Below, piece after piece: positions 1-8,913 of a stretch of DNA of 64,000 nt (its first letter is position 1; the number at the start of each line of letters is the position of its first letter). Under the pieces are notes generated by a model. It was not told where the DNA came from. It saw nothing but the letters and a program-made list of their open reading frames with translations, and searched no databases. The translations under genes were made by a program, and so were the position numbers. Where the stretch lies: assembly GCF_003025005.1 (NCBI RefSeq), contig NZ_PVSS01000012.1:1-64000 (forward strand), written 5' to 3'. Origin of the DNA: Brumimicrobium mesophilum. GTDB lineage: Bacteria > Bacteroidota > Bacteroidia > Flavobacteriales_D > Crocinitomicaceae.

Positions 1-839
1 TGTGTGAGGTTTTTTTGTTTTATATGGGTCATCAAAATGGCTTGTGATGAAGATATTGTTCGTCCGGTGAAGGTTGGAAGAGTATTCAAATAGTAATCCT
101 ATAGACTTCATCTTTTTAAAACGTCCAACATATAATTATGTGGGATATTTGTTTTGTAATCTAATGTATCCGCGTGAGCATCTACACCTACTACGATTTC
201 TTTAAGTGGTCTAACTTTTCATTATCAATTTTATTCGGAAGGAATTCTTAAAGTTTATTCATTGTATAATCTGCAATGATACAAAAGTATATTGCCACTG
301 TTTTCGTGTATATGCTCCATTTGACTGATAATAGGTGAAAAGCGATAAAAACATTACGGAACGTTAAAGTCTTCCTGAATTAAAGTCTTTGCTGTGATGT
401 GCCAGGCTGTCTTTATCGTAAATTGATATTCTACTTGATTAGGTTATTACTTATCAAAATGAATAGATATGCGCTTAATGACCTTGGTTATATTTCAGCT
501 TTTATGGCCTGGGTTGTTTTTGTTTTGCCTTGGTGATTTCTTTAGAGCTTGAATTTGATTCACTTATTTCTCTCTTTATTACACATTCTTTATACAATAA
601 TCAATTTGCCTTGGAATAAATTTTTATTCGCTGTAATGTAAGTTTTATTCTTTACCCCGTAGTAGGCGATTAGCTTTGTGCAGTTGTTTTTGTTGCAGTA
701 TTGGAATTTGAAGTTGCGACTTTAGAAGCACATTTCAAAGTCCAGAATACTGCCAAAAAGAACAAATAAACTAGAAGACGAATGCGGAATAGGTGCCTAA
801 AAAAGACTATAACCAATTTGTGTTGTTTTACTTTGTTGG
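1..839. other. Gene-free region with probable decayed coding sequence
   Basis: No intact gene is visible on either strand. On the minus strand 111-218 encodes a sensible-looking 36-residue stretch (containing GVDAHADTLDY) bounded by stops, while neighbouring pieces (1-111 and about 220-300) continue as open stretches in other frames, as expected of a frameshifted relic. A separate minus-strand reading from a TTG at 816 to a stop at 670 gives 48 residues with a hydrophobic start followed by a Cys (FWTLKC), like a lipoprotein signal. None of these is convincing as a functional gene. The region lies just downstream of the minus-strand peptidase gene. Confidence 0.4.
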
Positions 840-3146
840 TTACCTTCTACTGCGTTGCATAGGATTCTCATTCATCTTTTCTTCCTTAAACAATTTAAAT
901 CTTGTAGGTTCAACCTTTCTTGGCCAGCTATTATTGCTGATATCAGTGTCTGCAGTTTCTAAGTAAGGATCTAAAATAAAAGCACTTACTTCTTTTTCAA
1001 AATATAAAACTTTAGATATTTTATAATTGTGTTTCTGCCATATTTGAGCTGGAATTCTGATTATTTCTTCAGTTCCATCAGTAAATTCAGCTTTAATGAT
1101 TAATGGCATTACTAAACCTCCAATATTTTCAAAATTTAGTTCGTAGAAATGTAATCCTTTATTTAATAGTTCTCTATCTTCTCTGCTCAGGGAGTTGTTT
1201 AATTTCTCGAAATCTTCTTTATCCGCGGATTCTATGGAATATGGATTTTGATTGTTATAATAATCTGCTAATTCCGGCCTTCTTTCTAATCTTGTTTTAT
1301 TTGTATCTGCTTGATGTCTTTGGTTACCAATATAATCAGAGGTTCTTTCTGACTCCGTTTTTGATATTTGTTTTTCAATAGCAGGATTACCTGTATTCAT
1401 TTGAAACCATTTTACATCGGTCATAGCGATATCAACGTGATCGGTAGAGTAGAACCAACCTCTCCAAAACCAATCTAAATCTACTGCAGAAGCATCTTCC
1501 ATAGTTCTGAAGAAATCTGCAGGAGTAGGGTGTTTAAATGCCCATCTATTCGAATATACTTTAAAAGCATAATCGAACAATTCTCGACCCATGATAGTTT
1601 CTCTCAGGATGTTTAAAGCTGTTGCAGGCTTTCCATAAGCGTTGTTTCCAAACTGCCAAATCGATTCTGAATTAGTCATGATTGGAGAAATAATCTCTTT
1701 ATCTCCACCCATGTAATCACTAATCATATATGCAGGACCCCTCCTTGAAGGATAATTTCGCTCCCATTTCTGTTCTGTAACATATTGTAGAAATGTATTT
1801 AGTCCTTCATCCATCCATGTCCATTGGCGCTCATCAGAATTAATTATCATTGGGAAGAAATTATGTCCCACTTCATGAATAATCACTGACATCATTCCAT
1901 ATTTTGTACGTGGAGAGTAAGTGCCATCTTTTTCTGGTCGTCCAAAATTAAAACAGATCATTGGATATTCCATACCTATCGATGCGGCATGAACTGAGAT
2001 TGCAACGGGATATGGGTAAGGGATGGTATGCTCAGAATATACCTCTAATGTATGTGCAACCACCTCAGTTGAATATTGCTCCCACAATGGATTTCCTTCT
2101 TTAGGGTAAAACGACATTGCTAATGTCGTTTTACCATCAATTTTTACTGGCATTACATCCCAAATGAATTTTCTTGAGGATGCAAAAGCAAAGTCACGAA
2201 CGTTTTCAGCTTTAAACTTCCACGTTTTTACTTTTGTGGATTTAGTTTTTTCGTTTTGTGTAGCTTCCTCTTGATTAATAATAATTGTTGGTTTCGAAAA
2301 ATCTTTTTTTGCCGCAGCTAATCGTTCTCTTTGTTTACTTGATAAAACCTGCGATTCATTTTGTAAAACTCCGGTTGCTGCAATAACATGATCTTCTGGA
2401 ACTTTAATTTCAACATTATAATCTCCAAATGGTAGGGAGAATTCGCCTCTACCTAAGAATTGCTTATTTTGCCAACCTTCAACATCGTTGTAAACACACA
2501 TTCTTGGAAAGAACTTAGCAATTGTATAAAGGTAGTTTTCGTCTTCCGGGAAATACTCATAACCTGCGCGACCACCAATTTTCATCCTATCGTTAATATT
2601 GTAATACCATTTTAAGTCAAAACTTATTGATTTTCCAGCTAATAGTGGTTCTTCTAAATCGATACGTAACATTGTTTTATTTATAGCATAGACCAGATCT
2701 TCGCCATTTGTGGCTTTAATGGATTCTATTTTATAACCACCATCGAATTCAAACATTTTTCGGTGAACTTTGGAAAGTGTATTGAAATTTTCCATTCTCT
2801 CAACTTGAATAAGTTTTGAATCCGAGTCTGGAGCTCGCATATTTTGATCCAATTGAAGCCATAAATACTCTAAATTATCTGGAGAATTATTTACATAAGT
2901 AATGCGTTCTGTTCCATTAATGATTTGCTTTTCATCATCTAATTCAATTTTAATGTCATAATTTGCACGTTGTTGATAATATTCATGACCAGGTGCTCCA
3001 GAGGCAGTTCTGTATACATTTGGCGTTGGCAACTCTTGTTTCAACTGACGAAATTTGTTCATGTTGATATTCTCAGGATTCACATGACCCTGACTCCAGG
3101 AATGCAAACAAGTGAAAGCAAAGATAATTGTTAGTATTATTCTCAT
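840..3146 (-). CDS. M1 family metallopeptidase (secreted aminopeptidase-like)
   Basis: The 768-residue protein is a zinc peptidase of the M1 (gluzincin) family. An N-terminal signal peptide (about 1-19) sends it out of the cytoplasm. The catalytic signature HEVGH lies at residues 424-428 and the third zinc ligand E447 follows in WMDEGLN, giving the standard HExxH-x18-E spacing. The substrate-binding GxMEN-type motif appears as GMEYP (391-395), so the N-terminal-amine recognition motif is altered in the way common to Bacteroidota M1 members. The region after about 580 is charged and has no T9SS sorting domain that I can recognise. Its start overlaps the stop of the upstream DUF6702 gene by four bases (ATGA), so the two are probably cotranscribed. 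Peptide substrates cannot be told from sequence. Confidence 0.92.
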   Translation of the reverse strand: MRIILTIIFAFTCLHSWSQGHVNPENINMNKFRQLKQELPTPNVYRTASGAPGHEYYQQRANYDIKIELDDEKQIINGTERITYVNNSPDNLEYLWLQLDQNMRAPDSDSKLIQVERMENFNTLSKVHRKMFEFDGGYKIESIKATNGEDLVYAINKTMLRIDLEEPLLAGKSISFDLKWYYNINDRMKIGGRAGYEYFPEDENYLYTIAKFFPRMCVYNDVEGWQNKQFLGRGEFSLPFGDYNVEIKVPEDHVIAATGVLQNESQVLSSKQRERLAAAKKDFSKPTIIINQEEATQNEKTKSTKVKTWKFKAENVRDFAFASSRKFIWDVMPVKIDGKTTLAMSFYPKEGNPLWEQYSTEVVAHTLEVYSEHTIPYPYPVAISVHAASIGMEYPMICFNFGRPEKDGTYSPRTKYGMMSVIIHEVGHNFFPMIINSDERQWTWMDEGLNTFLQYVTEQKWERNYPSRRGPAYMISDYMGGDKEIISPIMTNSESIWQFGNNAYGKPATALNILRETIMGRELFDYAFKVYSNRWAFKHPTPADFFRTMEDASAVDLDWFWRGWFYSTDHVDIAMTDVKWFQMNTGNPAIEKQISKTESERTSDYIGNQRHQADTNKTRLERRPELADYYNNQNPYSIESADKEDFEKLNNSLSREDRELLNKGLHFYELNFENIGGLVMPLIIKAEFTDGTEEIIRIPAQIWQKHNYKISKVLYFEKEVSAFILDPYLETADTDISNNSWPRKVEPTRFKLFKEEKMNENPMQRSRR

Positions 3147-3643
3147 AGTTCTATCGTTCTTTTGAATCTTGTGTTTAAAAAGGTAACAAATTGTTTTCCT
3201 TTTGGTTTAAATATAGTAAGCTTGTTTTGTTGTAAAGGATAGAAGTCCATTAATAAATTGTATTTTACATCTATAGTTAACGGTTTTTCAACTTTATTTG
3301 ACACCAGGAATAGTACAACTTGATCATTGTCATTAATTTTCATTCCAACCAAATCTAATTGAAGAGTTCTTTCTTTGATTATGACTTGAAACCCGCTGGA
3401 AATTTCCTGTTCAATCATATTGAGATAAAGTGGTTTCCCAACACAATCCTCAAGTCGAGGAATCAAAATGCCTTTATTTTTGATATAATCTTCTAAGTCA
3501 TGTCCAGTGACTTCCAATGAAATTTCAAATTTTTCTGTTTTCTCATTGTATTGCATTTCAGCAAAGGAGAAATAAAATTCATGCGCCTTTGAGTTCAAGG
3601 ACATTGAAAAAAAAAGGGATAATAGAATAAGTTTTAATGTCAT
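3143..3643 (-). CDS. DUF6702 family exported protein
   Basis: A 166-residue protein starting at the ATG at 3643; longer readings to 3778 run into the neighbouring CHAP gene and lack a signal peptide, whereas this start gives a clear one (MTLKLILLSLFFSMSLNSKA). The mature protein begins HEFYFSFAEMQYNEKT, which matches the start of DUF6702 proteins, found almost only in Bacteroidota and usually beside an M1 peptidase gene as here. The fold is expected to be beta-rich and periplasmic or outer-membrane associated; no catalytic residues are evident and its role is unknown. It overlaps the M1 peptidase gene by four bases, indicating translational coupling. Confidence 0.8.
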   Translation of the reverse strand: MTLKLILLSLFFSMSLNSKAHEFYFSFAEMQYNEKTEKFEISLEVTGHDLEDYIKNKGILIPRLEDCVGKPLYLNMIEQEISSGFQVIIKERTLQLDLVGMKINDNDQVVLFLVSNKVEKPLTIDVKYNLLMDFYPLQQNKLTIFKPKGKQFVTFLNTRFKRTIEL

Positions 3644-3746
3644 AGAACTGCCTAATTTACTTAAATTCTTTAAAGTAATTATGAATATTGATGGATGATT
3701 ATTGAATCTTTTCGGATTCATGTGTTTAACCCGATAAATTACATTT

Positions 3747-4328
3747 TTATTTTCTGAGCCATCCAAGAATGCGCGCACTCTCTATTTCCCATTTAGATTG
3801 ATTATTTAACTTCATATAAAAGTTATCCCGAGAAGAACCATTCGGTCCTGGATTCTGTTGAATAATTTCAATCTTGTTATCACTTACATTTGAAACAATG
3901 GCAACATGTCCATAGGAATTAAAAATCGTGGCATCAAAAACAATTAAATCTCCTATTTTTGGTTTGGATGAACTAGGATTAGTAAATTGAAGTAAATTTC
4001 TCTGCGTATTTAATTCTCCATCTTTAAATTTAATATTGTAAAAACTTAAAGCATGTCCATAACTGTCGGGCATTTTGTGATTGTAATATTGATAATAATA
4101 TCTTTTTACAAATTCCACACATTGATATTTTAAACCAATATTATACCCCTCTTTAGTATTTCTTCCAATTACGTTCCCAACTTTATCATTGTAATAAACA
4201 TACACATTATTCAAACTGTCAACTTTCTCACCCACCTTCGGGTGATCATATATTAAGTTAGGCCTCAGTTTTTCTATTGAAAAATAAGTGATTAATGAAA
4301 TTCCTATAATTAGAAGTATAATTTTCAT
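3747..4328 (-). CDS. CHAP domain amidase/endopeptidase
   Basis: A 193-residue protein with a single N-terminal hydrophobic segment (about 3-17) that acts as signal anchor or signal peptide. The rest is a CHAP domain, an NlpC/P60-like cysteine hydrolase. The catalytic Cys is C70 in YQCVEF and the catalytic His is H141 in YGHVAIV, followed by a polar third residue near N159/Q158 (QQNPG). KPKIGDLIVF (about 122-131) is the strand that typically precedes the His in this family. CHAP enzymes usually cleave peptidoglycan stem peptides or glutathionylspermidine-type amides; the membrane anchor points to an envelope substrate. It lies upstream of DUF6702 and M1 peptidase with about 100 bp between, so it could be part of the same transcript. 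Confidence 0.82.
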   Translation of the reverse strand: MKIILLIIGISLITYFSIEKLRPNLIYDHPKVGEKVDSLNNVYVYYNDKVGNVIGRNTKEGYNIGLKYQCVEFVKRYYYQYYNHKMPDSYGHALSFYNIKFKDGELNTQRNLLQFTNPSSSKPKIGDLIVFDATIFNSYGHVAIVSNVSDNKIEIIQQNPGPNGSSRDNFYMKLNNQSKWEIESARILGWLRK

Positions 4329-4526
4329 TTGTCGTTCAAATTATTTTTAATAAAAGTATCAAATTCTAGCTGTAGAATTGATTTTTGCGAAGACATTTTC
4401 CTTATCAATCTAACAATCCAATTTTGAAGCTTTATGGTTTTTTATTAATCTGTAGTTTAGAATTTTGGAATATATAATAAATTTAACGCTATATTTGATA
4501 AACAAAAACTCAAGAAATTCCAAGAG

Positions 4527-4868
4527 ATGAAAGCTATATCAATATTACTAAGTATATCTGTTTTAATGATTTTTTCTAGTTGTGCAAAGTGCAACAATGA
4601 AGAACCAACTGCACGTGTTTTGAATAATGGTTCAACAGCTGCAAATGTTCAAATTACCGCTTCAAATGGAGATATTATTTCAATAACGGAATTGTCTTCT
4701 GGTTTAATTTCATCTGTAAAAAGTTATTCTGCTGGAAATGCTTCAATCAATGCCTCTATAGATGGTAGCCAACTTTCACAATCATTAAATATGGAGGAAT
4801 GCGTATCATATGATATTACAATTACTAGCGAGAACGAAATTGTAGTGTTCTCACAGGAAAAGGATTGA
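4527..4868 (+). CDS. Small predicted lipoprotein, function unknown
   Basis: A 113-residue protein with a lipoprotein signal peptide; the lipobox is FSSC with C19 as the predicted acylated residue. The mature part is short, Ser/Asn/Ala-rich and beta-like, with further Cys at 22 and near 92 (MEECVSY). I do not recognise the family. The ATG is preceded by an A-rich leader, as usual in this phylum. It stands alone between the divergent CHAP gene and ferritin. Being a real gene is supported by the clean lipobox and codon use, not by homology. Confidence 0.6.
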   Translation: MKAISILLSISVLMIFSSCAKCNNEEPTARVLNNGSTAANVQITASNGDIISITELSSGLISSVKSYSAGNASINASIDGSQLSQSLNMEECVSYDITITSENEIVVFSQEKD

Positions 4869-5031
4869 TTGTTTTTTGTTCCCAATACACTAGTAAGTCA
4901 GCTTGTTAATGTGACAATAAAAGTGCTTAATTGTGTAAAGTTCAAAGGATTTCTTTCTTAAAAAATGTAAAATTGGGTTACACCTTTGGATTAATATTGA
5001 TATTTTAAGCCTACTAATTAAAACGAAAATT

Positions 5032-5574
5032 ATGAGTAAGAGAATATCAGATAAAATGGAGAAAATCCTTAATACCCAAATGACGCGTGAAGCTTATCAA
5101 GCTCAAGTTTATTTATCATATGCATCGTGGGCGGAAGTTAATGGTTTTCCAGGAATTGCGACTTTTTTATATGGACATATGCAAGAGGAGCGTGAGCACA
5201 TGTTTAAGATTTTAAAATATATCAATGACAGAGGAGGGGAATCAAAAATTGAAGCAATAAAAGCTGCTCCTAAAAATCCTAAAAACTTAGGGGATTGTTT
5301 TGAGCAAATCCTTCAACATGAAATTGATAATTCTAAGGAGATTGACAAAATTGTTAATTTAGCTCATGAAGAAAAAGATTGGTCTACTTTCAATTTCGGT
5401 CAATGGTTTGTGGAAGAACAAATCGAGGAAGAAACCCTAATCAATGACATCATTGATAAATATCACTTAGCTGCGGGGGAAGGTAAAGGTGGAAATTCTA
5501 ATCTTTATGATATGGACAGAGATTTAGCATCTGCATCTCAAGAAGGTGATTTGCCAAGGGAGGAAAATCTTTAA
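5032..5574 (+). CDS. ftnA: Bacterial non-heme ferritin
   Basis: A 180-residue ferritin, an iron-storage protein that assembles into a 24-subunit cytoplasmic shell and oxidises Fe(II) at a di-iron centre. The ferroxidase residues align with those of E. coli FtnA: E20 and Y22 in TREAYQAQ, E53 and H56 in MQEEREHM, E97 in LQHEIDN and the Glu/Gln cluster at 128-133 (EEQIEEE). The C-terminus is about 15 residues longer than E. coli FtnA and acidic. A strong hairpin terminator follows directly, so it is probably a single-gene transcript. No clear Fur site was seen upstream. Confidence 0.95.
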   Translation: MSKRISDKMEKILNTQMTREAYQAQVYLSYASWAEVNGFPGIATFLYGHMQEEREHMFKILKYINDRGGESKIEAIKAAPKNPKNLGDCFEQILQHEIDNSKEIDKIVNLAHEEKDWSTFNFGQWFVEEQIEEETLINDIIDKYHLAAGEGKGGNSNLYDMDRDLASASQEGDLPREENL

Positions 5575-5601
5575 AGCTAGCAGAATGCAAGCCATAAAAT
5601 T

Positions 5602-5636
5602 AAAAATGTACAAACGGTTTCGTTTGTACATTTTTT
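5602..5636 (+). terminator. Rho-independent terminator of the ferritin gene
   Basis: A perfect 15-bp stem (5602-5616 with 5621-5635) closes a GTTT loop and ends in a T run. It begins 28 bases after the ferritin stop codon. Confidence 0.9.
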
Positions 5637-5658
5637 GATTGCAACAAGATATTTGCAT

Positions 5659-5692
5659 AAAAAAAATCCCCGTTATTGCTAACGAGGATTTT
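5659..5692 (-). terminator. Rho-independent terminator of trxA
   Basis: On the minus strand a 13-bp stem (5663-5675 with 5680-5692) with one G-U pair is followed by a run of U. It lies just past the thioredoxin stop codon and faces the ferritin terminator. Confidence 0.85.
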
Positions 5693-5714
5693 AATAATAT
5701 ATAAACATCAATGC

Positions 5715-6032
5715 TTACATAATAGCATCTAATTTGCTTTTCAATTGCTCTTTAGGAACTGCTCCGATTGATTTGTCAGCAACTTCACCATTCTTAATAA
5801 ACAATACTGTTGGGATGTTACGTACTCCAAATTTCGCTGAAACTCCCGGGTTTGCATCTACATCTACTTTTCCGATAAGTGCTTTTCCTTCATATTCACC
5901 ATGCATTTCATCGATAATTGGCCCGATTAATCTACATGGTCCACACCATTCTGCCCAAAAGTCAATTAAAACTGGTTTGTCAGAATTCATTACCATCTCA
6001 TCAAAATTCGCATCTGTTATTTCTACTGCCAT
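5715..6032 (-). CDS. trxA: Thioredoxin
   Basis: A 105-residue classical thioredoxin. The redox site WCGPC has its cysteines at 30 and 33, and the cis-proline loop appears as RNIPTVLFI. Length and lack of signal peptide fit the cytoplasmic disulfide reductase that serves ribonucleotide reductase and other reductases. It is a single-gene unit between its own terminator and the next minus-strand gene, a MutS-like ATPase, from which it is separated by about 130 bp. Confidence 0.95.
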   Translation of the reverse strand: MAVEITDANFDEMVMNSDKPVLIDFWAEWCGPCRLIGPIIDEMHGEYEGKALIGKVDVDANPGVSAKFGVRNIPTVLFIKNGEVADKSIGAVPKEQLKSKLDAIM

Positions 6033-6166
6033 AATTTTATTTTTTATTTATTAATGTTCTATTTTATTTCAGCTCATAAATATAAACCTTCAACTTCAAT
6101 TTATCAAACTTTTTGCCAAGTCTAATTTAAAGACAGATTGGCATAACCGTATATCAAAACACGACA

Positions 6167-7957
6167 TTAACTGTCTATTAGTCCCATTTTACGTAACAAG
6201 AAGCTTGCATTCATGTTCTTGGCAACTCCGTTACGAATGCAATAATCAAAGGAAATATCATCACCATTTATTTCCGTGTCAAAATATTTATTGACCACAC
6301 TTTTGTAAACATTTGCTAATTGAGTTAATGACAAATCATGTGTAGCGATAATTCCTCGCGCTTCTAATTGATTTAATTTCTGTAAGAATTTAGCAGAACC
6401 TTCTTCCTTATCTTTTGAATTTGTTCCTTTTAGAATCTCATCTAAAATTATAAAAACGTTTTCTCCTCTTTCAATAGCATCAACAATAAAACGTAGGCGC
6501 AATAACTCCGCATGGAAATAAGAAGTTTCATCTTTTAAATCGTCACTTGTTCTCATACTGGAGTAAAGTTTCATATCTGGAAAAACAAATTTTTCTGCCA
6601 TAACATGAAATCCTGAGCGTGCTAACATTAAATTTACTCCAATACTTCTCAAGAATGTACTTTTTCCTGCCATGTTAGGACCTGTAACAATCGCAAATTG
6701 TTCAATGGAGGAAAGTGTGAAGTCGTTACTAACTAATTTTTGAAATGGAATTATTGGGTGACCGAGTTTTATCAATTCTATTGGGCCATCCTTCTGATTG
6801 GATAATGTTGGTATAGTCGTTTGATTCTCGAAGTTGTACCTAAAATTCGCTCCACTAATTAATGCCTCCATTTCATAAACAATTTCTTCCCATATTTCTA
6901 CTTTGTTAGAATAAAGCATATTCCATTTCTCCATGTTAATCAACAAACGGAAATCCCAAGCGAAAAAGTAATTTAAGATAATTGCCACGAGGATGTTATT
7001 TCTGAATTCAGCTTGTTTTACCAGTTTAGATAATTCGGTTAATCCTTGTTTTCCATTGTTTTCATCCTGAAACAACTCTTTATGAAAGTCAGACATTAAC
7101 TTCGAAGAGAAGCTTTCCTTCTCCATTCTCGTTAATTGATTTTGCATGGCGGAAACCCTGAAACCAATTTTTGAAAGTGATTGATGTAAATGGTTTGTCG
7201 TTTTTAGGGATTGACGAACTGGAATGAAAATAATAATTGCTCCAATCGCAAAATGAATTCCACCTATAAAATCAAAATAATATGCGCCAAAAGCGATAAA
7301 TGCGATTATTGGAGAGAGAATACGCAGAACTTTCATCCAAGATTTAACGGGATATTCTTCTTTCGTTAAATCAGAAATGCTCACTTCCGTAGCTTCTTTA
7401 TCTAAAGTACTTCCGTGTGCCAAATAATCTTGATACCACTCTTTTTTGTTTTTCAATTCATCAATGGCTTCTGCACTTTCTAAAGGAACTTCAACTCCAT
7501 TCAAAAGGCGTTTTACCAATGCTTCTTCACCTTTTTTAGTTACAGTTCTATTGAATAATTGAAAGAAACTTCCTTTTCCGAAAATATCCATGTCATAACT
7601 AAATGGATGTTGAGGGTTCATGTATTCTTCACCATCATCAAAACTTGAAAAATCATATTGACTTCCTTTGATCTCATTTTCATTGATGCTAATAAGTGCT
7701 TTTACATAGTTTAATTGGTCTTTATTTTCCGCACTTTTTCGAACGAAAATCAGAAATAAAATAACTGTCGCTATAATTCCTAATGCTGAATAACCACCAT
7801 AAGGATAAGTGAAATAAGCCAAAATTCCGATGGACAAGAATGAAATTAGACGAACGGCAACCCAAATTCGTGAACGTTTGGTATATTTTTTTAGCTCTAC
7901 GGCCAATTCTTCTAACCTTTTTGTATAAAACTCTGTTGAATAATTCTCTTTTGTCAT
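6167..7957 (-). CDS. Membrane-associated MutS-family ATPase
   Basis: A 596-residue protein with the MutS core and ATPase domains but without the mismatch-recognition and connector domains. Two hydrophobic segments lie near the N-terminus (about 32-50 and 57-73) and two more at about 211-230 and 232-247, with a fifth candidate near 322-335. The C-terminal ATPase shows Walker A GPNMAGKST (426-434), Walker B FIILDE (502-507) and the switch His H540 in IATHD. Related proteins are widespread in Bacteroidota and are usually annotated as mutS-related or domain-V proteins; their job is not established. There is no Smr nuclease domain, so it is not MutS2. Mismatch repair by this protein is unlikely given the missing domains. 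Confidence 0.85.
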   Translation of the reverse strand: MTKENYSTEFYTKRLEELAVELKKYTKRSRIWVAVRLISFLSIGILAYFTYPYGGYSALGIIATVILFLIFVRKSAENKDQLNYVKALISINENEIKGSQYDFSSFDDGEEYMNPQHPFSYDMDIFGKGSFFQLFNRTVTKKGEEALVKRLLNGVEVPLESAEAIDELKNKKEWYQDYLAHGSTLDKEATEVSISDLTKEEYPVKSWMKVLRILSPIIAFIAFGAYYFDFIGGIHFAIGAIIIFIPVRQSLKTTNHLHQSLSKIGFRVSAMQNQLTRMEKESFSSKLMSDFHKELFQDENNGKQGLTELSKLVKQAEFRNNILVAIILNYFFAWDFRLLINMEKWNMLYSNKVEIWEEIVYEMEALISGANFRYNFENQTTIPTLSNQKDGPIELIKLGHPIIPFQKLVSNDFTLSSIEQFAIVTGPNMAGKSTFLRSIGVNLMLARSGFHVMAEKFVFPDMKLYSSMRTSDDLKDETSYFHAELLRLRFIVDAIERGENVFIILDEILKGTNSKDKEEGSAKFLQKLNQLEARGIIATHDLSLTQLANVYKSVVNKYFDTEINGDDISFDYCIRNGVAKNMNASFLLRKMGLIDS

Positions 7958-7984
7958 TTTTCTAATATGCTAATTATATCTTTG
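7951..7984 (+). promoter_or_regulatory. Promoter of the EamA transporter gene
   Basis: TATCTTTG at 7977-7984 matches the Bacteroidota -7 consensus TAnnTTTG, and TTG at 7951-7953 could be the -33 element with a 23-bp spacer. The ATG at 7990 lies only six bases past the element, so the transcript would be almost leaderless. Confidence 0.6.
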
Positions 7985-7989
7985 CGCCC

Positions 7990-8913
7990 ATGAATAAAGG
8001 CATTCTGTATATGATACTTTCTGGACTTTGCTATATAATAGTAAATGTCCTGGTTAAAATTCTTGGACAAGGTCCAGATCAAACTATCATTTCAGGTTTA
8101 CAAAAATACCCAATCCCTGAGATTATCCTATTCAGATCGATTATAACATTTTCAATTTGTTTGGCTGTTATTAAAAGTAAGGGGATTCCATTGTTTGGAC
8201 ACAATAAAAAATGGTTGATCATTCGAGGTGTAACGGGAACAATCGCATTAACCTTGTATTTCTATACCTTAAATAACTTGCCAATTGCTATTGCAGCTAC
8301 GATTCAATATTTGAGTCCAATATTTACGGTGATTCTTGCCATCTTCATTCTTAAAGAAAAAGTAAAACCTATACAAGGCTTGTTTTTTCTCATTGCATTT
8401 GTAGGAATTGTTTTTATCAGCTTTTCTAAATATTTTAGTGAAGACGATAACATCTCGAATGTAAATCCATGGTGGATTGTAGTAGGAGTCGTTTCTGCCG
8501 CTTTTGCTGGGATGGCTTACAATGCAATTGCAAAATTACGACATACGGATGCACCAATAACAGTCGTCCTTTACTTTCCATTAATTGCAATTCCTGTAAT
8601 GACGATCCTTACGGCATTCGATTATGTTATTCCTCAAGGAAAGGAATGGGGAGTGATATTGGTAATTGGTGTTTTCACACACATCGCACAAATATTCGCC
8701 ACGAAATCATTTCACGCTGCGAATACTGCAACAGTAACTCCATTCAAATACTTGGGGTCTATTTATGCTTTTATACTTGGATTGTTTTTGTTTGATGAAG
8801 TTATTTCCTTGTATGCGATTGCGGGGATGTTGTTGATTATTGTTGGTGTTTTAGGGAATACTGTTATTAGAGGGAAGATTTTGAGATCTGAAAAAGCAAG
8901 AAAGTTACAGTAA
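7990..8913 (+). CDS. EamA/DMT family membrane transporter
   Basis: A 307-residue integral membrane protein with about ten hydrophobic helices arranged as two EamA repeats, the layout of the drug/metabolite transporter superfamily. Features of the family include the conserved end of the first repeat (YLSPIFTVILAIFILKEKVKP, quoted in part: PIFTVILAIFILKEK near 105-119) and a similar motif near the C-terminus. Members usually export amino acids, purines or other small metabolites; the substrate cannot be read from the sequence. It is divergent from the MutS-like gene with only 32 bp between the two start codons. Confidence 0.88.
   Translation: MNKGILYMILSGLCYIIVNVLVKILGQGPDQTIISGLQKYPIPEIILFRSIITFSICLAVIKSKGIPLFGHNKKWLIIRGVTGTIALTLYFYTLNNLPIAIAATIQYLSPIFTVILAIFILKEKVKPIQGLFFLIAFVGIVFISFSKYFSEDDNISNVNPWWIVVGVVSAAFAGMAYNAIAKLRHTDAPITVVLYFPLIAIPVMTILTAFDYVIPQGKEWGVILVIGVFTHIAQIFATKSFHAANTATVTPFKYLGSIYAFILGLFLFDEVISLYAIAGMLLIIVGVLGNTVIRGKILRSEKARKLQ

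Noticed and set aside
1103-1381. Plus-strand reading frame inside the M1 peptidase
   Set aside because: It is an antisense shadow of a well-supported gene, with no start context or family likeness.
6167-7957. Reading the MutS-like protein as MutS or MutS2
   Set aside because: It lacks the mismatch-recognition domain of MutS and the Smr domain of MutS2, and has membrane helices.
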